Shown: piece by piece, positions 1-8,468 of the stretch
Position numbering within the stretch: position 1 is the first letter of the stretch
Layout: every line of letters starts with the position of its first letter
Source: Paraburkholderia piptadeniae
Lineage (GTDB): Bacteria; Pseudomonadota; Gammaproteobacteria; Burkholderiales; Burkholderiaceae
Assembly: GCF_900007165.1 (NCBI RefSeq)
Contig: NZ_CYGY02000050.1
Span: 1-64,000, forward strand
DNA: 64,000 bases
Reading direction: 5' to 3'
Translations under genes and position numbers: made by a program
Notes under the pieces: generated by a model
What the model saw: only the letters and a program-made list of their open reading frames with translations
What the model was told of the DNA's origin: nothing
The model's database searches: none

Positions 1-37
1 CAAGCCGCATTGTGGCATTCCACGGTTTTCTCCCTCG

Positions 38-111
38 GGTTTATTCGACGCCTGCCGACATGCGCGGAGGCATGCACATTCCTGCGGCCGATGGCAGGCA
101 TCGAATAAACC
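38..111. repeat. Long imperfect hairpin (19-bp arms)
   Basis: Bases 38-56 and 93-111 are inverted copies with one mismatch in 19, separated by a 36-base loop. No gene is seen on either side within the window. It could be a transcription terminator of a gene to the left, a recombination site, or the end of a mobile element. No T-run follows it, which argues against a simple terminator. Confidence 0.6.
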
Positions 112-146
112 TTAACGGTCTGAGCCGATCGCGTCAGGCAGTGGTC

Positions 147-313
147 GGCCGATAGTGTTGAAAAACTCTTTGAGCGGGTGCTCTGTCGGGTTTTCAAGGG
201 TCCTCTTACCCCTAACCGATGCTCACGAGCGGCTTGTAGAGCGATCTGAGAGGCCGATTTTTCGCGACACGGTCACGCTGCGGCGATGAGCGAGTTTTTC
301 AACAGAATCGGCC
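147..313. mobile_element. MITE-like element with 22-bp terminal inverted repeats
   Basis: Bases 147-168 and 292-313 are inverted copies, matching at 20 of 22 positions, and end in GTTGAAAAACTC-type sequence of the kind found at IS termini. The interior of about 120 bases has no convincing reading frame, so this would be a non-autonomous remnant. The octamer CAGTGGTC occurs at 139-146, touching the left end, and at 316-323, two bases beyond the right end. It may be a target duplication, though the two-base offset leaves this open. Confidence 0.55.
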
Positions 314-519
314 ATCAGTGGTCATTCGACCGATTGTTCGCCACGACATTCGAGTGTCCGGTTCACGCCTATAGCAGCCGCGCTTACCTCACTCGACCGA
401 AGCCGTGTCACTGCGACGCACGAAGCCGTCTTTTTGGCTGCGCAGGCTGCTATCGCACGTCGAAACTCGAAGCGAAATCACGTCATGTCATTCCCGCGCC
501 CTGTTGGCCAGCTTCGTCG

Positions 520-1446
520 CTACGAGCTCGCGCCAAGCGATGGGAACGGCATCACGGCGTTGGACTCCAGCAGGACCGTAGACGCCATGTTCGCGAACAG
601 GCTGACTGCGCGCGGCACGTGCCGCTGGCTCGGATAGATCAGGCTGACCTCCAGCCCGCTCACACAATAATCGGGCAATACCTGGCGCAACTCTTCCCGC
701 GCGATATGGGATGCCGTCATGACTTGCGGCGGCAAGGCGATCCCCAAGCCAGCTAAAGCGGCTGCCCGCTGAGCCAACCCAGTGTTGACTGAGAATCGCC
801 CCCGCGCAGGCGTTTCGACAACTCCTTCCTTGCCATCGAGTCTCCAGACATACGGCGAATCGTTGGTGACAGACGGCGTAATGCAGTCGTGATCCGCGAG
901 GTCACTAACGCGTACCGGTTTTCCCCGTGCAGCAAGATAGTCGGGGCTTGCCACCAGTATCGACCTGGTCCATCCGATCTTGCGCACGATCAGAGAAGGA
1001 TCGCTGATCCGCCCTACACGGAACGCGACGTCGATCTTTTCGGCCAACAGGTCCACTCGTTCATCGGTAAGTTCAAACTCTATGTGCACACCAGCATGAT
1101 CCGAAAGGAACTTGTGAACAGCCTCTACGGGAAACCAGAAAAAGAAGTTCGCTGGCGCGGCCACGCGCACACGACCTGAGATCGAATCATGCAGATCGGA
1201 CAGCTTCCGCGCGGACTCGAGCAAAACATCGACCTGCTGCGCGCACTGGGCAAAGAACATCTGGCCTGCATTGGTTAGCACAAGCTTGCGCGTCGAGCGC
1301 TGCATCAGCCGGACGCCAAGACGCGCCTCAAGTTGCTGAATCCTGCGGCTTCCCGTGCTCGGCGGAATATTCAGGCGCCGACCAGCCTCCGCAAAGCTTC
1401 CTGCACGAACGACTTGTACAAAGAGCGCGATGTCATTGAGGTCCAT
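520..1446 (-). CDS. LysR-family transcriptional regulator
   Basis: This 308-residue protein has the usual LysR length. The N-terminal winged helix-turn-helix lies at about residues 1-60 (LNDIALFVQVVRAGSFAEAG, then PPSTGSRRIQQLE) and the substrate-binding domain at about 90-295. It probably acts as a cytoplasmic DNA-binding regulator responding to a small ligand. It is divergent from the Tat-exported alpha/beta hydrolase that starts at 1677, the classic LysR arrangement, so that gene is the likely target. A TCAGA-N5-TCTGA dyad lies between them. The ligand cannot be inferred. The ATG at 1446 sits directly before the conserved HTH, so the start is secure. Confidence 0.9.
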   Translation of the reverse strand: MDLNDIALFVQVVRAGSFAEAGRRLNIPPSTGSRRIQQLEARLGVRLMQRSTRKLVLTNAGQMFFAQCAQQVDVLLESARKLSDLHDSISGRVRVAAPANFFFWFPVEAVHKFLSDHAGVHIEFELTDERVDLLAEKIDVAFRVGRISDPSLIVRKIGWTRSILVASPDYLAARGKPVRVSDLADHDCITPSVTNDSPYVWRLDGKEGVVETPARGRFSVNTGLAQRAAALAGLGIALPPQVMTASHIAREELRQVLPDYCVSGLEVSLIYPSQRHVPRAVSLFANMASTVLLESNAVMPFPSLGASS

Positions 1447-1597
1447 GGGGGATACCTGTCAATTCTGCACGAATCCATCCCATTCTATCGTCTAGTCACG
1501 GAACCGACGGGCCTCTACGCTTTGGCTGTGGCTCGGTTGCCAATCCACGCTGACATCACCGGCCTCACGATCGGGCTGGTGTGACAGCGATACCTTC

Positions 1598-1612
1598 TCA
1601 GATCGATTCTGA
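1598..1612. promoter_or_regulatory. Dyad TCAGA-N5-TCTGA, possible LysR site
   Basis: A 5-bp inverted repeat with a 5-base spacer lies 65 bases before the hydrolase start, in the divergent intergenic region with the LysR gene. It matches the general T-N11-A layout of LysR sites. It is short, so chance is possible. Confidence 0.3.
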
Positions 1613-1676
1613 CATGAGAAGGACTCCGAATCTGGTCTCCATTGCCGTGGCCTCATCAATGAAAGGTCTTGATCCT

Positions 1677-2672
1677 ATGAAACTCGCGCCTACAGCACAG
1701 CTGTCAACCTCTGCCGGGATATCTCGCCGCCAACTGCTAGTGCTCAGTACGAGCGCAGCAGCAACGGCGGCTTTGCCCGCCGTTGTCTCGGCTGCCTCTC
1801 GCGCGCCTAACCGCGCAGCAACCCCACAAGGAAACGCTTCGATGAACTACGTTACCACCCGGGACGGCGTCCAGATTTTCTACAAAGACTGGGGTCCCAA
1901 AAATGCGACTCCCATCGTCTTTTCGCACGGATGGCCTCTTTCTTCCGACGATTGGGATGCGCAGATGATGTTCTTCCTCTCCAAGGGATATCGCGTCATT
2001 GCACATGACCGTCGAGGCCATGGACGCTCGTCGCAAGTCTGGGATGGGCACGACATGGACCACTATGCCGATGACCTTGCCGCCGTGGCGAGTCACCTCA
2101 ACCTTACGGGTGCCATCCACGTGGGCCATTCCACCGGCGGCGGCGAAGTTGTGCGCTATCTGGCACGTCATGGCGAGAAGCGGGCTTCGAAGGCCTGCCT
2201 GATTGCGGCAGTGCCGCCGCTTATGGTGAAGACCGCATCCAATCCAGGCGGCCTGCCGAAGGATGTGTTCGACGGTCTGCAGACGCAGACCGCCACCAAC
2301 CGGGCGCAGTTTTTCCGGGACCTCCCATCGGGGCCCTTCTATGGTTTCAACCGACCGGGTGCGAAGCCTCAGGAAGGCATTATCGAGAACTGGTGGAGGC
2401 AAGGAATGATGGGTAGCGCAAAGGCGCACCACGATGGCATCGTTGCGTTCTCGCAGACCGATTTCACCGAGGACCTGAAAAAGATCCACCTGCCTGTGCT
2501 GGTGATGCACGGAGACGACGATCAGATCGTTCCCTACGCGGACTCTGGCCCGCTGTCGGCCAAGCTTCTGCAGAACGGCACGCTGAAGACCTACAAGGGT
2601 TTCCCGCACGGCATGCCGACGACGCAGGCGGAGGTCATCAACGCGGACCTCCTAACCTTCATCAAGGCCTGA
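1677..2672 (+). CDS. Tat-exported alpha/beta hydrolase (cofactor-free haloperoxidase type)
   Basis: The predicted protein has 331 residues from the ATG at 1677. A twin-arginine signal (SRRQLLVLS, Arg17-Arg18, then an Ala-rich segment to about residue 42) precedes a complete alpha/beta-hydrolase fold that starts at about residue 56 (MNYVTTRDGVQIFYKDWG). The catalytic triad is visible: Ser152 in GHSTGG, Asp282 in HGDDDQIVP and His311 in FPHGMP. The body resembles non-haem chloroperoxidases, which act as perhydrolases or esterases; the natural substrate is unknown. An upstream TTG at 1581 is open in frame, but the signal peptide fits 1677 better. The divergent LysR gene probably regulates it. 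Cofactor-free haloperoxidases are usually cytoplasmic, so the Tat leader is a distinctive trait. Confidence 0.88.
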   Translation: MKLAPTAQLSTSAGISRRQLLVLSTSAAATAALPAVVSAASRAPNRAATPQGNASMNYVTTRDGVQIFYKDWGPKNATPIVFSHGWPLSSDDWDAQMMFFLSKGYRVIAHDRRGHGRSSQVWDGHDMDHYADDLAAVASHLNLTGAIHVGHSTGGGEVVRYLARHGEKRASKACLIAAVPPLMVKTASNPGGLPKDVFDGLQTQTATNRAQFFRDLPSGPFYGFNRPGAKPQEGIIENWWRQGMMGSAKAHHDGIVAFSQTDFTEDLKKIHLPVLVMHGDDDQIVPYADSGPLSAKLLQNGTLKTYKGFPHGMPTTQAEVINADLLTFIKA

Positions 2673-3011
2673 CTGCACCAACCCGAAAAGAACTGCCGGT
2701 CTGCCTCGAAGCAGACCAGCAGTTGAGGTTCTTGCTTCGTGATTGCTTTATCGAGCGGACTACAACTTTAGGCGTTGCATACCTGCCACTGACGTGTTCA
2801 TGGTCCAACAGTAGCGATGGCCAATCACACGCCGTCCGACATGGCGGAGTGAATGGCGGTTGTACCCCGGAACTTGCCTTTGATTTCGTGCTGGGTCAGA
2901 GGGCCGGAGCGGGTCGCTACGTGACAGCGGGCAAATTGCTGTTGCGCGCCAAGGCGTCGCAGTAGCAATGACAAACGAGCGCTGCCGGTCGGCAGCGCTG
3001 ACGAAGCGTAC
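2673..3011. other. Intergenic region between convergent genes
   Basis: This 339-base stretch separates the convergent hydrolase and SDR genes. It holds the hairpin at 2691-2724. The short open frames in it show no recognisable protein. Confidence 0.5.
2691..2724 (+). terminator. Hairpin after the alpha/beta hydrolase
   Basis: The arms 2691-2704 and 2711-2724 pair over 14 bases with one mismatch around a 6-base loop, 19 bases after the hydrolase stop codon. The following sequence is only weakly T-rich, so it may be a terminator or an mRNA-stabilising hairpin. Confidence 0.55.
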
Positions 3012-3722
3012 TCAATGACCGGCGACCTGGCCGCCATCGACATGCAGAATTTCGCCTGTCACGAACGGCGCCGAATCCAGGTACAGAATCGCCTCGACGA
3101 TGTCGCTCATTTCGCCCATACGGCCCATCGGATGCAACGCGCCGAATTTCGCGTACAAGTCCGGGGGGAACATCGGAGTTTTGATCATCCCCGGTGAGAC
3201 CGCATTCACGCGGATGCCGCGCTTCGCATATTCGATCGCAAGCGCGCGCGTGGCCGCGGCGAGTCCGCCCTTCGTCAGCGACGCCAAAGCCGCCGGCAAG
3301 GCTTCCATCGCGTGGTCGACGAGGCTCGCCGTGACGTTGACGATGTGCCCGCTCAATTGCTTCTCCATTTGCGCCAGCGCGAGCTGCGTGACATAGAAAA
3401 AGCCCGCCAGGTTCACGTTGATCAACGAGGTGAAATCTTCGGCCGTGTATTCGGCGAAAGGCTTCGCGACGAAAATGCCGGCATTGTTCAGTAGCGTGTC
3501 GACGCGCCCAAAGCGTTCGATCGCTTCATCGATCACACGGCGCGCGGTGGCGGGATCGCCGATATCGCCTGCCACGGCCAACAGGTCGGCGTCATCAGTC
3601 GGTTTGATGGAGCGGGCCGTTGCGACAACGCGGTGCCCCCGGCTGCGAAATGCTTTGACCGCCTCTGCTCCCATACCTTGCGAAGCGCCGGTGATAACAA
3701 TGACCTTCTGTTGGTTGCTCAT
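3012..3722 (-). CDS. SDR-family oxidoreductase-like protein lacking the catalytic Tyr
   Basis: This 236-residue protein has the classical short-chain dehydrogenase fold. The nucleotide-binding TGASQGMG is at residues 11-18, NNAG at 79-82, the active-site Ser region at VNVTAS (128-133), Lys151 in SLTKGG, and the SPGMIKTP loop follows. The usual Tyr four residues before the Lys is Ala147, so the YxxxK catalytic motif is absent. The protein may therefore bind NAD(P) without ordinary dehydrogenase chemistry, or use another residue. A strong Shine-Dalgarno (AAGGAGGTG) lies just upstream of the ATG, so the gene looks expressed. It stands alone, convergent with the hydrolase. Confidence 0.85.
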   Translation of the reverse strand: MSNQQKVIVITGASQGMGAEAVKAFRSRGHRVVATARSIKPTDDADLLAVAGDIGDPATARRVIDEAIERFGRVDTLLNNAGIFVAKPFAEYTAEDFTSLINVNLAGFFYVTQLALAQMEKQLSGHIVNVTASLVDHAMEALPAALASLTKGGLAAATRALAIEYAKRGIRVNAVSPGMIKTPMFPPDLYAKFGALHPMGRMGEMSDIVEAILYLDSAPFVTGEILHVDGGQVAGH

Positions 3723-4142
3723 GCTACACCTCCTTAGTTGCTGGTTGACGCGGTGCAGTCCGGGCGCGAAGACCTCCGAACGGATCAGTAAGCGTCGGCG
3801 CGGCCATGCGCGGTTATCGTCGCCGATAGATGTTCCTGTTCAACGATGGGACGAGCGTATACACGTGGTACGCGTCGGCTCCGAATTAGTCCAGTGGCGC
3901 GGCGTGTAGACGGATACTTTTTAAAGGTGCGAGCATTCGGAAGACATTTAGTAGGCTTTCGCAAAAGTCCGACGCAGGAGTCCGGATCGATCAAGTGATC
4001 GCCCATGCCGCACAGCGAGTCTCGGTCGTTCACGCCGTAAGCTCTAGCGACGGCAAAAGATCCGAAAGCATCCGTTTGCTTTGCACTAGATCGAACGGAT
4101 GGTTCGGGTCGAACTCGGACCCTTGACAGAAGTCGGCGGCGT
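3723..4142. other. Gene-poor decayed stretch
   Basis: No complete gene is seen here. The minus strand has two short open frames (about 3785-4033 and 4030-4254) that overlap head to tail and may be the remains of one protein. I could not recognise it. The plus-strand fragment that follows lacks its N-terminal half, so a deletion or rearrangement in this interval is likely. Confidence 0.45.
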
Positions 4143-4421
4143 TTGATTCCGGCTCGGCGATGGCAGCGTCTGAATATCTTGTCTGTGTGGCGCGAGACTG
4201 AGTTCTTCTCAGCGAAAGAGCAGGCCGCGCTGGCATGGGCGGAGACACTGACATGCCTCGCGGACGTTCACGCGGAGCGTGACGCCGAATACCAGGCGCT
4301 GCGAGAGCATTTCAATGATGCGGAAATCGTCGAGTTGACGTGGGCCGTGGCAGTGATCAATGCGTGGAATCGTATGGCGATCGGCATGCATCAGCCGGTT
4401 GATGCGAACCCGATCGACTGA
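4143..4421 (+). pseudogene. Carboxymuconolactone decarboxylase (AhpD-like) family, N-terminus missing
   Basis: From about 4164 the frame reads QRLNILSVWRETEFFSAKEQ followed by ALAWAETLT and later AEIVELTWAVAVINAWNRM, the C-terminal half of a carboxymuconolactone-decarboxylase/AhpD-like alkylhydroperoxidase protein. The N-terminal half, which should carry the CxxC motif (typically in a segment like NGCxxCxxMH), is absent. No sensible continuation exists upstream in any frame. Only a TTG codon at 4143 could start the remaining 92 codons, so the piece is probably a dead fragment. Families of this kind often sit next to NmrA-like genes such as the one at 4798. Confidence 0.75.
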
Positions 4422-4797
4422 TGGCGCGCGGCGCGCGAGGATTGGCGCGACAGCTTGCCTCGATGGGGCGCGGCGACAGCGGCATGAATACAAATACAGT
4501 ACGGTTGTCTCAATTTGGCATTCCATTTTCCTGAAGACCGTCTATGTTTTTATGGTGTGCTTTCCTTCACGCGCACCGGAGTTTACCGGCCCTCTGTCGA
4601 TTCTTCACGTGCATCTGCCACCTCGAACGCCACCCGCGGTTTTTGCACGGCGATGGGCGGCTCGACGCACGCGGGATGGGCTCGGCCAGCCACAGGTGGT
4701 CATCTGCCGCGGTGCAATCCGAATACGGGTCACGGAAGCCTCCGCTGCATTTGGAACTGTTCAAGTTTCTCTAACGATCGACGACGGAGGGTCAATC
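4422..4797. other. Intergenic region upstream of the NmrA-like gene
   Basis: I see no gene on either strand in these 376 bases. The downstream gene's ribosome-binding site is GGAGGG at its right end. The long frame open through this region into the next gene has no homology-like features before 4798. Confidence 0.45.
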
Positions 4798-5553
4798 ATG
4801 AAGATCGTTATCATCGGCGGCACCGGCCTGATCGGCTCGAAGACCGTGGCCATTCTGCGTCAGGCTGGCCATGACGTCATCGCTGCGTCGCCGAGGACCG
4901 GCGTCAACACGCTCACCGGCGAGGGGCTCAAGGAAGGACTCGCCGGCGCGCAGGTGGTGATCGACCTTGCCAATTCACCGTCGTTCGAAGACAAGGCCGT
5001 GCTGGAATTCTTCGAAACTTCCGGCCGTATTCTTCACGCCGCTGAGGGGGAGGCGGGCGTCCGGCATCATGTCGCGCTGTCGATCGTCGGAACCGACCGA
5101 ACGCCTGAGAACGGCTATTTCCGCGCCAAGGTCGCGCAGGAAAAACTGATCGAGGCTTCCGGCATTCCCTACACGATCATCCGTTCGACGCAGTTCTACG
5201 AATTCCTCGGCGGCATCGCCGACTCAGGCACGGAAGGGAACACCGTCGGGCTTTCACCGGGTCTGTTCCAACCCATCGCGGCTGACGACGTCGCCGCGAT
5301 CGTCGCCGATGTGGCGCTTGGCGCTCCGCGCAACGGCATCATCGAAATTGCGGGTCCGGAACGCGCGCCGTTCGACGAAATCATCGCCAGCTACCTGAAG
5401 GCGGTCGGCGACACGCGTGAAGTTGTGCGCGACCCTGAGGCCCGTTACTTTGGCGGCCGGGTCGAAGAGCATTCGCTCGTGCCGCTCGGTGAGGCGCGCC
5501 TCGGCCATATCGGCGTCGACGAATGGCTTCGGCGCTCGCAGGGCAAGGCGTGA
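4798..5553 (+). CDS. NAD(P)-binding NmrA-like / atypical SDR protein
   Basis: The product has 251 residues. It begins with the Rossmann motif IIGGTGLIGSKTV (about residues 5-17) and continues as an atypical SDR of the NmrA/NAD(P)H-binding type, with IDLANSPSFED, then HHVALSIVGTDRTPENGYFRAK and IIRSTQFYEF. It has no obvious YxxxK pair in the classical spacing. Proteins of this group act as NAD(P)H sensors or reductases on small quinone-like substrates; the substrate here is unknown. The frame is open from 4360, but the ATG at 4798 follows GGAGGG at the right spacing and directly precedes the Rossmann fold. It is flanked by two broken genes, so it may be the survivor of a former operon. Confidence 0.88.
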   Translation: MKIVIIGGTGLIGSKTVAILRQAGHDVIAASPRTGVNTLTGEGLKEGLAGAQVVIDLANSPSFEDKAVLEFFETSGRILHAAEGEAGVRHHVALSIVGTDRTPENGYFRAKVAQEKLIEASGIPYTIIRSTQFYEFLGGIADSGTEGNTVGLSPGLFQPIAADDVAAIVADVALGAPRNGIIEIAGPERAPFDEIIASYLKAVGDTREVVRDPEARYFGGRVEEHSLVPLGEARLGHIGVDEWLRRSQGKA

Positions 5554-5582
5554 TTCTCATCGTTAAGCTTAAGTAAAAGCAG

Positions 5583-5998
5583 GTGTTACGTGAAATACAT
5601 TCTCTGCGCACCGTCGCGGCTTTGCCGTTTGGCAGCGTTCTGGCGCAGACACTAAAGGAAAGGCGCGCGAAAGTGACTCTCGTCTACCAGCACGAGCTAC
5701 CGAACGTTCCTGGCAGGAGTGTCAAGAGCGTGCTCGCCGAATATGGTCCGGGCGGCTATTCACCTGGTCACACACATCCAAAGTCAGCGTTCATCTATTC
5801 GACCGTGCTCGAGGGCGCAATCCGCAGCAAAGTGAACGACGTACCTGTGACCGTATAAAAGGTAGGGCAAAGCTTCTCCGAGCTGGCCGGAGATCGCAGT
5901 CAGCGCAAATGCGAAGCAAGACGAAGTCGGCCAAACCCCTCGCGGTGTTCGGGGTGGGCAGGAGTGAGATGGAACTGACGACTCCATTCGGGGATTAG
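5583..5998 (+). pseudogene. Broken cupin-domain protein
   Basis: The frame from about 5583 encodes a cupin N-half: HELPNVPGRSVKSVLAEYGP, then GGYSPGHTHPKSAFIYSTVLEGAIRSKVND with the metal-binding GHTHP motif. A TAA at 5856-5858 interrupts it where relatives would carry Tyr before the Lys. The same frame continues KVGQSFSELAGD. A frameshift then moves the tail to another frame, which reads SKTKSAKPLAVFG and ends ELTTPFGD before the TAG at 5996-5998. The order of these blocks is that of an intact cupin, so this is one gene killed by a nonsense change and an indel. A sequencing error could mimic one lesion but hardly both. Confidence 0.8.
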
Positions 5999-6344
5999 GT
6001 CTCAGGGGCGTTTCGCGTTGTGATGCCGCGATTGCGAGGCTGTCCTGCTCCGAGGACGGTCGTTGCATCGGCGGCGAGCTGATGCAGTCGTGGCGCGTCC
6101 TGCCGTATAGTCCGCGGTGGGCCGTTGTGTGCCTGTCCTTGTACCGCGCATCTGGATTCCGGCTGCCGGGCGGACCGGGCGAGGCTTTTGATCGATGTTC
6201 GACACGCAACACGGTGTATCTGTTTATATGTCTACGGCAATAAGTTGCACCCTGCGACAATGATCAAACATTCGACGTTACTGCGGGGTCGTAACTCATC
6301 GCTGGTACCGCTGCCTGTCCTATTGACGTAACTACGCGGCCATT
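5999..6344. other. Intergenic region, nothing recognised
   Basis: These 346 bases follow the cupin pseudogene. Short frames exist on both strands but none has recognisable motifs, a ribosome-binding site or typical codon bias. Confidence 0.4.
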
Positions 6345-7226
6345 ATGAATACCATCAAGATTCTCCTTCAGACCACCATCCCACCGATCGCCGACGACTG
6401 GTCAATTGCGCGATTCAGCCGCCTGACCGAACTTCTGCGTAGCTATCGAGATCCTGAGGGACGCGTGACCTTTAGTGTCGTCGCTCGCGACCGCGAGCAG
6501 TTCGGGCAGCCAGACCCTGTACTTTCTCATCTCGATGAAACCGATTTTGATGAGCTGTGGCTATTTGCCGTTGACGAAGGAAACGGCCTGACCGCCGAAG
6601 ATTGTGACGGAATCACGCGATTCCGGCGGGCAGGCCGTGGCCTGTTGGTCAGCCGGGATCACATGGATGTGGGCAGTTCAGTATGCAGCTTGGGGGGAGT
6701 GGGCAAGGCGCATTACTTCCATACGCACAATCCGGATCCGGATGGATCCAGACGGGTATGCGACGATACATTCTCGTCCCATATTTCCTGGCCAAATTTT
6801 CACTCGGGCGCAAATGGAGACTTCCAGGAGATTGAAGTCGTCGCACCGACACATCCGATCTTGAAGAACGCCGCAGCGCCCACGGGCGAAATCCGGTTCC
6901 TGCCGGCCCATCCACACGAGGGTGCTGTTGACGCTCCTGACGGAGAATCAGCCCGCGTGATTGCACGGGGCAAAAGCAAAATCACGGGAACGAGGTTCAA
7001 TCTTGCAGTTGCGTTCGAACCCTCCATGCAGGGAGGCCCTGCGGTCGCCGACAGTTCGTTTCATCACTTTGCCGACTACAACTGGGACGTGCGACTGGGT
7101 TGTCCCAGCTTTGTGGATGAAGGCCCCGGGAACGGGATGGCGCTGAAGCAGCAAGCGCTGCCGGATATCCATCGATATGCTGTTAATGTCGCGCTTTGGC
7201 TCGCTGGTCAACTTCCCGGTCGTTGA
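6345..7226 (+). CDS. ThuA-like (class I glutamine-amidotransferase-like fold) protein, function unknown
   Basis: The product has 293 residues with no signal peptide or membrane segment. The N-terminal part (MNTIKILLQTTIPPIADDWS) and the central FDELWLFAVDE and GRGLLVSRDHMD segments look like alternating strands and helices of a flavodoxin/GATase-like fold. The C-terminal SSFHHFADYNWD resembles the end of ThuA-like proteins. His-rich patches (AHYFHTHNPDPDG; PAHPHEGA) suggest metal or sugar binding. I base the ThuA link on these local patterns only, so the family is tentative and the function unknown. It is a single gene, with no clear Shine-Dalgarno before the ATG. Confidence 0.65.
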   Translation: MNTIKILLQTTIPPIADDWSIARFSRLTELLRSYRDPEGRVTFSVVARDREQFGQPDPVLSHLDETDFDELWLFAVDEGNGLTAEDCDGITRFRRAGRGLLVSRDHMDVGSSVCSLGGVGKAHYFHTHNPDPDGSRRVCDDTFSSHISWPNFHSGANGDFQEIEVVAPTHPILKNAAAPTGEIRFLPAHPHEGAVDAPDGESARVIARGKSKITGTRFNLAVAFEPSMQGGPAVADSSFHHFADYNWDVRLGCPSFVDEGPGNGMALKQQALPDIHRYAVNVALWLAGQLPGR

Positions 7227-7521
7227 CGGTGCGCTATGCGGAGAGTGTGCGGAACAGGTTTTTCTTATCTGCGGGCTCACGCTGATAGCATGGACGTCCG
7301 AAGAGCACCGGGAAGCAGTCAAATCAGTTCGTCACACGGGAGCGGCTGGTGTGGGTCGGCTGCTGCCCGATGTGGGTCGATCAACGACGGACCACGGCGG
7401 CCTGTTCGACGTCGGACCGGGTGGCCGGCCACGAGCGGTCATTCGAGGCTGGCGCACGAATCGTCGACAATCGGCCTTGCAATCGAAAGACTATCCGGCG
7501 ATCAGCGAAAACCGTGCGCCG

Positions 7522-8319
7522 CTACCGGTTCTTCCTGGCAACGACTACCGCTGTCGTACGTCGGAGCTTCCTGAACGCTTGGGGCTCCCATCCGCGCATG
7601 GCTAGAACGAGAGCCGTTCCGCTCCTCTCCGGCAACGGTGCTGAGCATGATTGGTCATGGAGAGCGGCAAACTTCGAACGAAGCTTGAACAATTCGTCGT
7701 TTAACTGATTGAGTGCTCCTTTCGTCAGCATGCCGTGAATGAAGCTCATCGACTCGTCCGGCGTGTCAAACGTGCTATCCATGAAGTCTGGAAGCCCGCG
7801 CTGGGAAAAGTATTGTCGAATCGGGCCGCCAGGCAGCCAGTCGAAGTCGCGCGCGACAAGCGGTTGAATCCGGTTGCCAGGTTTCAGCTTGACGAGGCCC
7901 ATCCTGTCGAGCGCGAGCAGGTACTTGATGCACTCCGCCGCGGTCAGCCGATACGTCGCGACGACGTCATTCACCGACCAGTGGTTGAGCGCGCACACCG
8001 TCACCAATAGAAACTTCTCGTCCGAGACGAGACGCGCTTCCTGCTCTGGCGTGAGCGTGTGCAAACGTGTCGTTGAGCTCTCGGCTTCATGAAGCAGCTC
8101 AGCCATCGTCAGGCCCAGCAGGTCGCATAACTGGGCGAGGCGCTCGACAGTCATGCGTCCGTTGCCGAAAAGGCGCTTCACACTGGCCTCGGACAGGTCT
8201 AGCGCGCATGCAACCTCCCGATAGGTAAGACCCGCCGCTTTGAAGCGGTGCTTGAGCGTCGCGACCAATCGAGCAATCTCTGTCATGAAAGTATCGAAAT
8301 TCAGTACGTGACGGGTCAT
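7522..8319 (-). CDS. XRE-type helix-turn-helix transcriptional regulator
   Basis: The protein is about 265 residues from the ATG at 8319 (254 if it starts at the ATG at 8286). An HTH_XRE domain is at the N-terminus (LKHRFKAAGLTYREVACALD, then LSEASVKRLF, then LAQLCDLLGLTMAELL). It is followed by a long C-terminal domain of about 190 residues, which may sense a ligand or act in dimerisation. The frame stays open upstream to 8556, but that part overlaps the promoter region of the divergent gene and has no domain character. No Shine-Dalgarno clearly decides the start. The gene is divergent from the membrane hydroxylase at 8469, its likely target. Confidence 0.82.
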   Translation of the reverse strand: MTRHVLNFDTFMTEIARLVATLKHRFKAAGLTYREVACALDLSEASVKRLFGNGRMTVERLAQLCDLLGLTMAELLHEAESSTTRLHTLTPEQEARLVSDEKFLLVTVCALNHWSVNDVVATYRLTAAECIKYLLALDRMGLVKLKPGNRIQPLVARDFDWLPGGPIRQYFSQRGLPDFMDSTFDTPDESMSFIHGMLTKGALNQLNDELFKLRSKFAALHDQSCSAPLPERSGTALVLAMRGWEPQAFRKLRRTTAVVVARKNR

Positions 8320-8468
8320 TTTACGCATAATTTCACGGAAAAAGTGCATATGACGAGACCCTGTGACATCCTGCACGCAATAAAACGAATGGAGAAATTC
8401 ACCATGTTCATCATCGTCGACTGTGCTTCGTGTGGCGGTGTCGAAGCGGCTACCGGCCGGGAGGCGCC

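Noticed and set aside
2723..2965. Short frame between the hydrolase and the SDR gene
   Set aside because: No ribosome-binding site, mixed codon bias and no recognisable motif; it begins inside the hairpin region.
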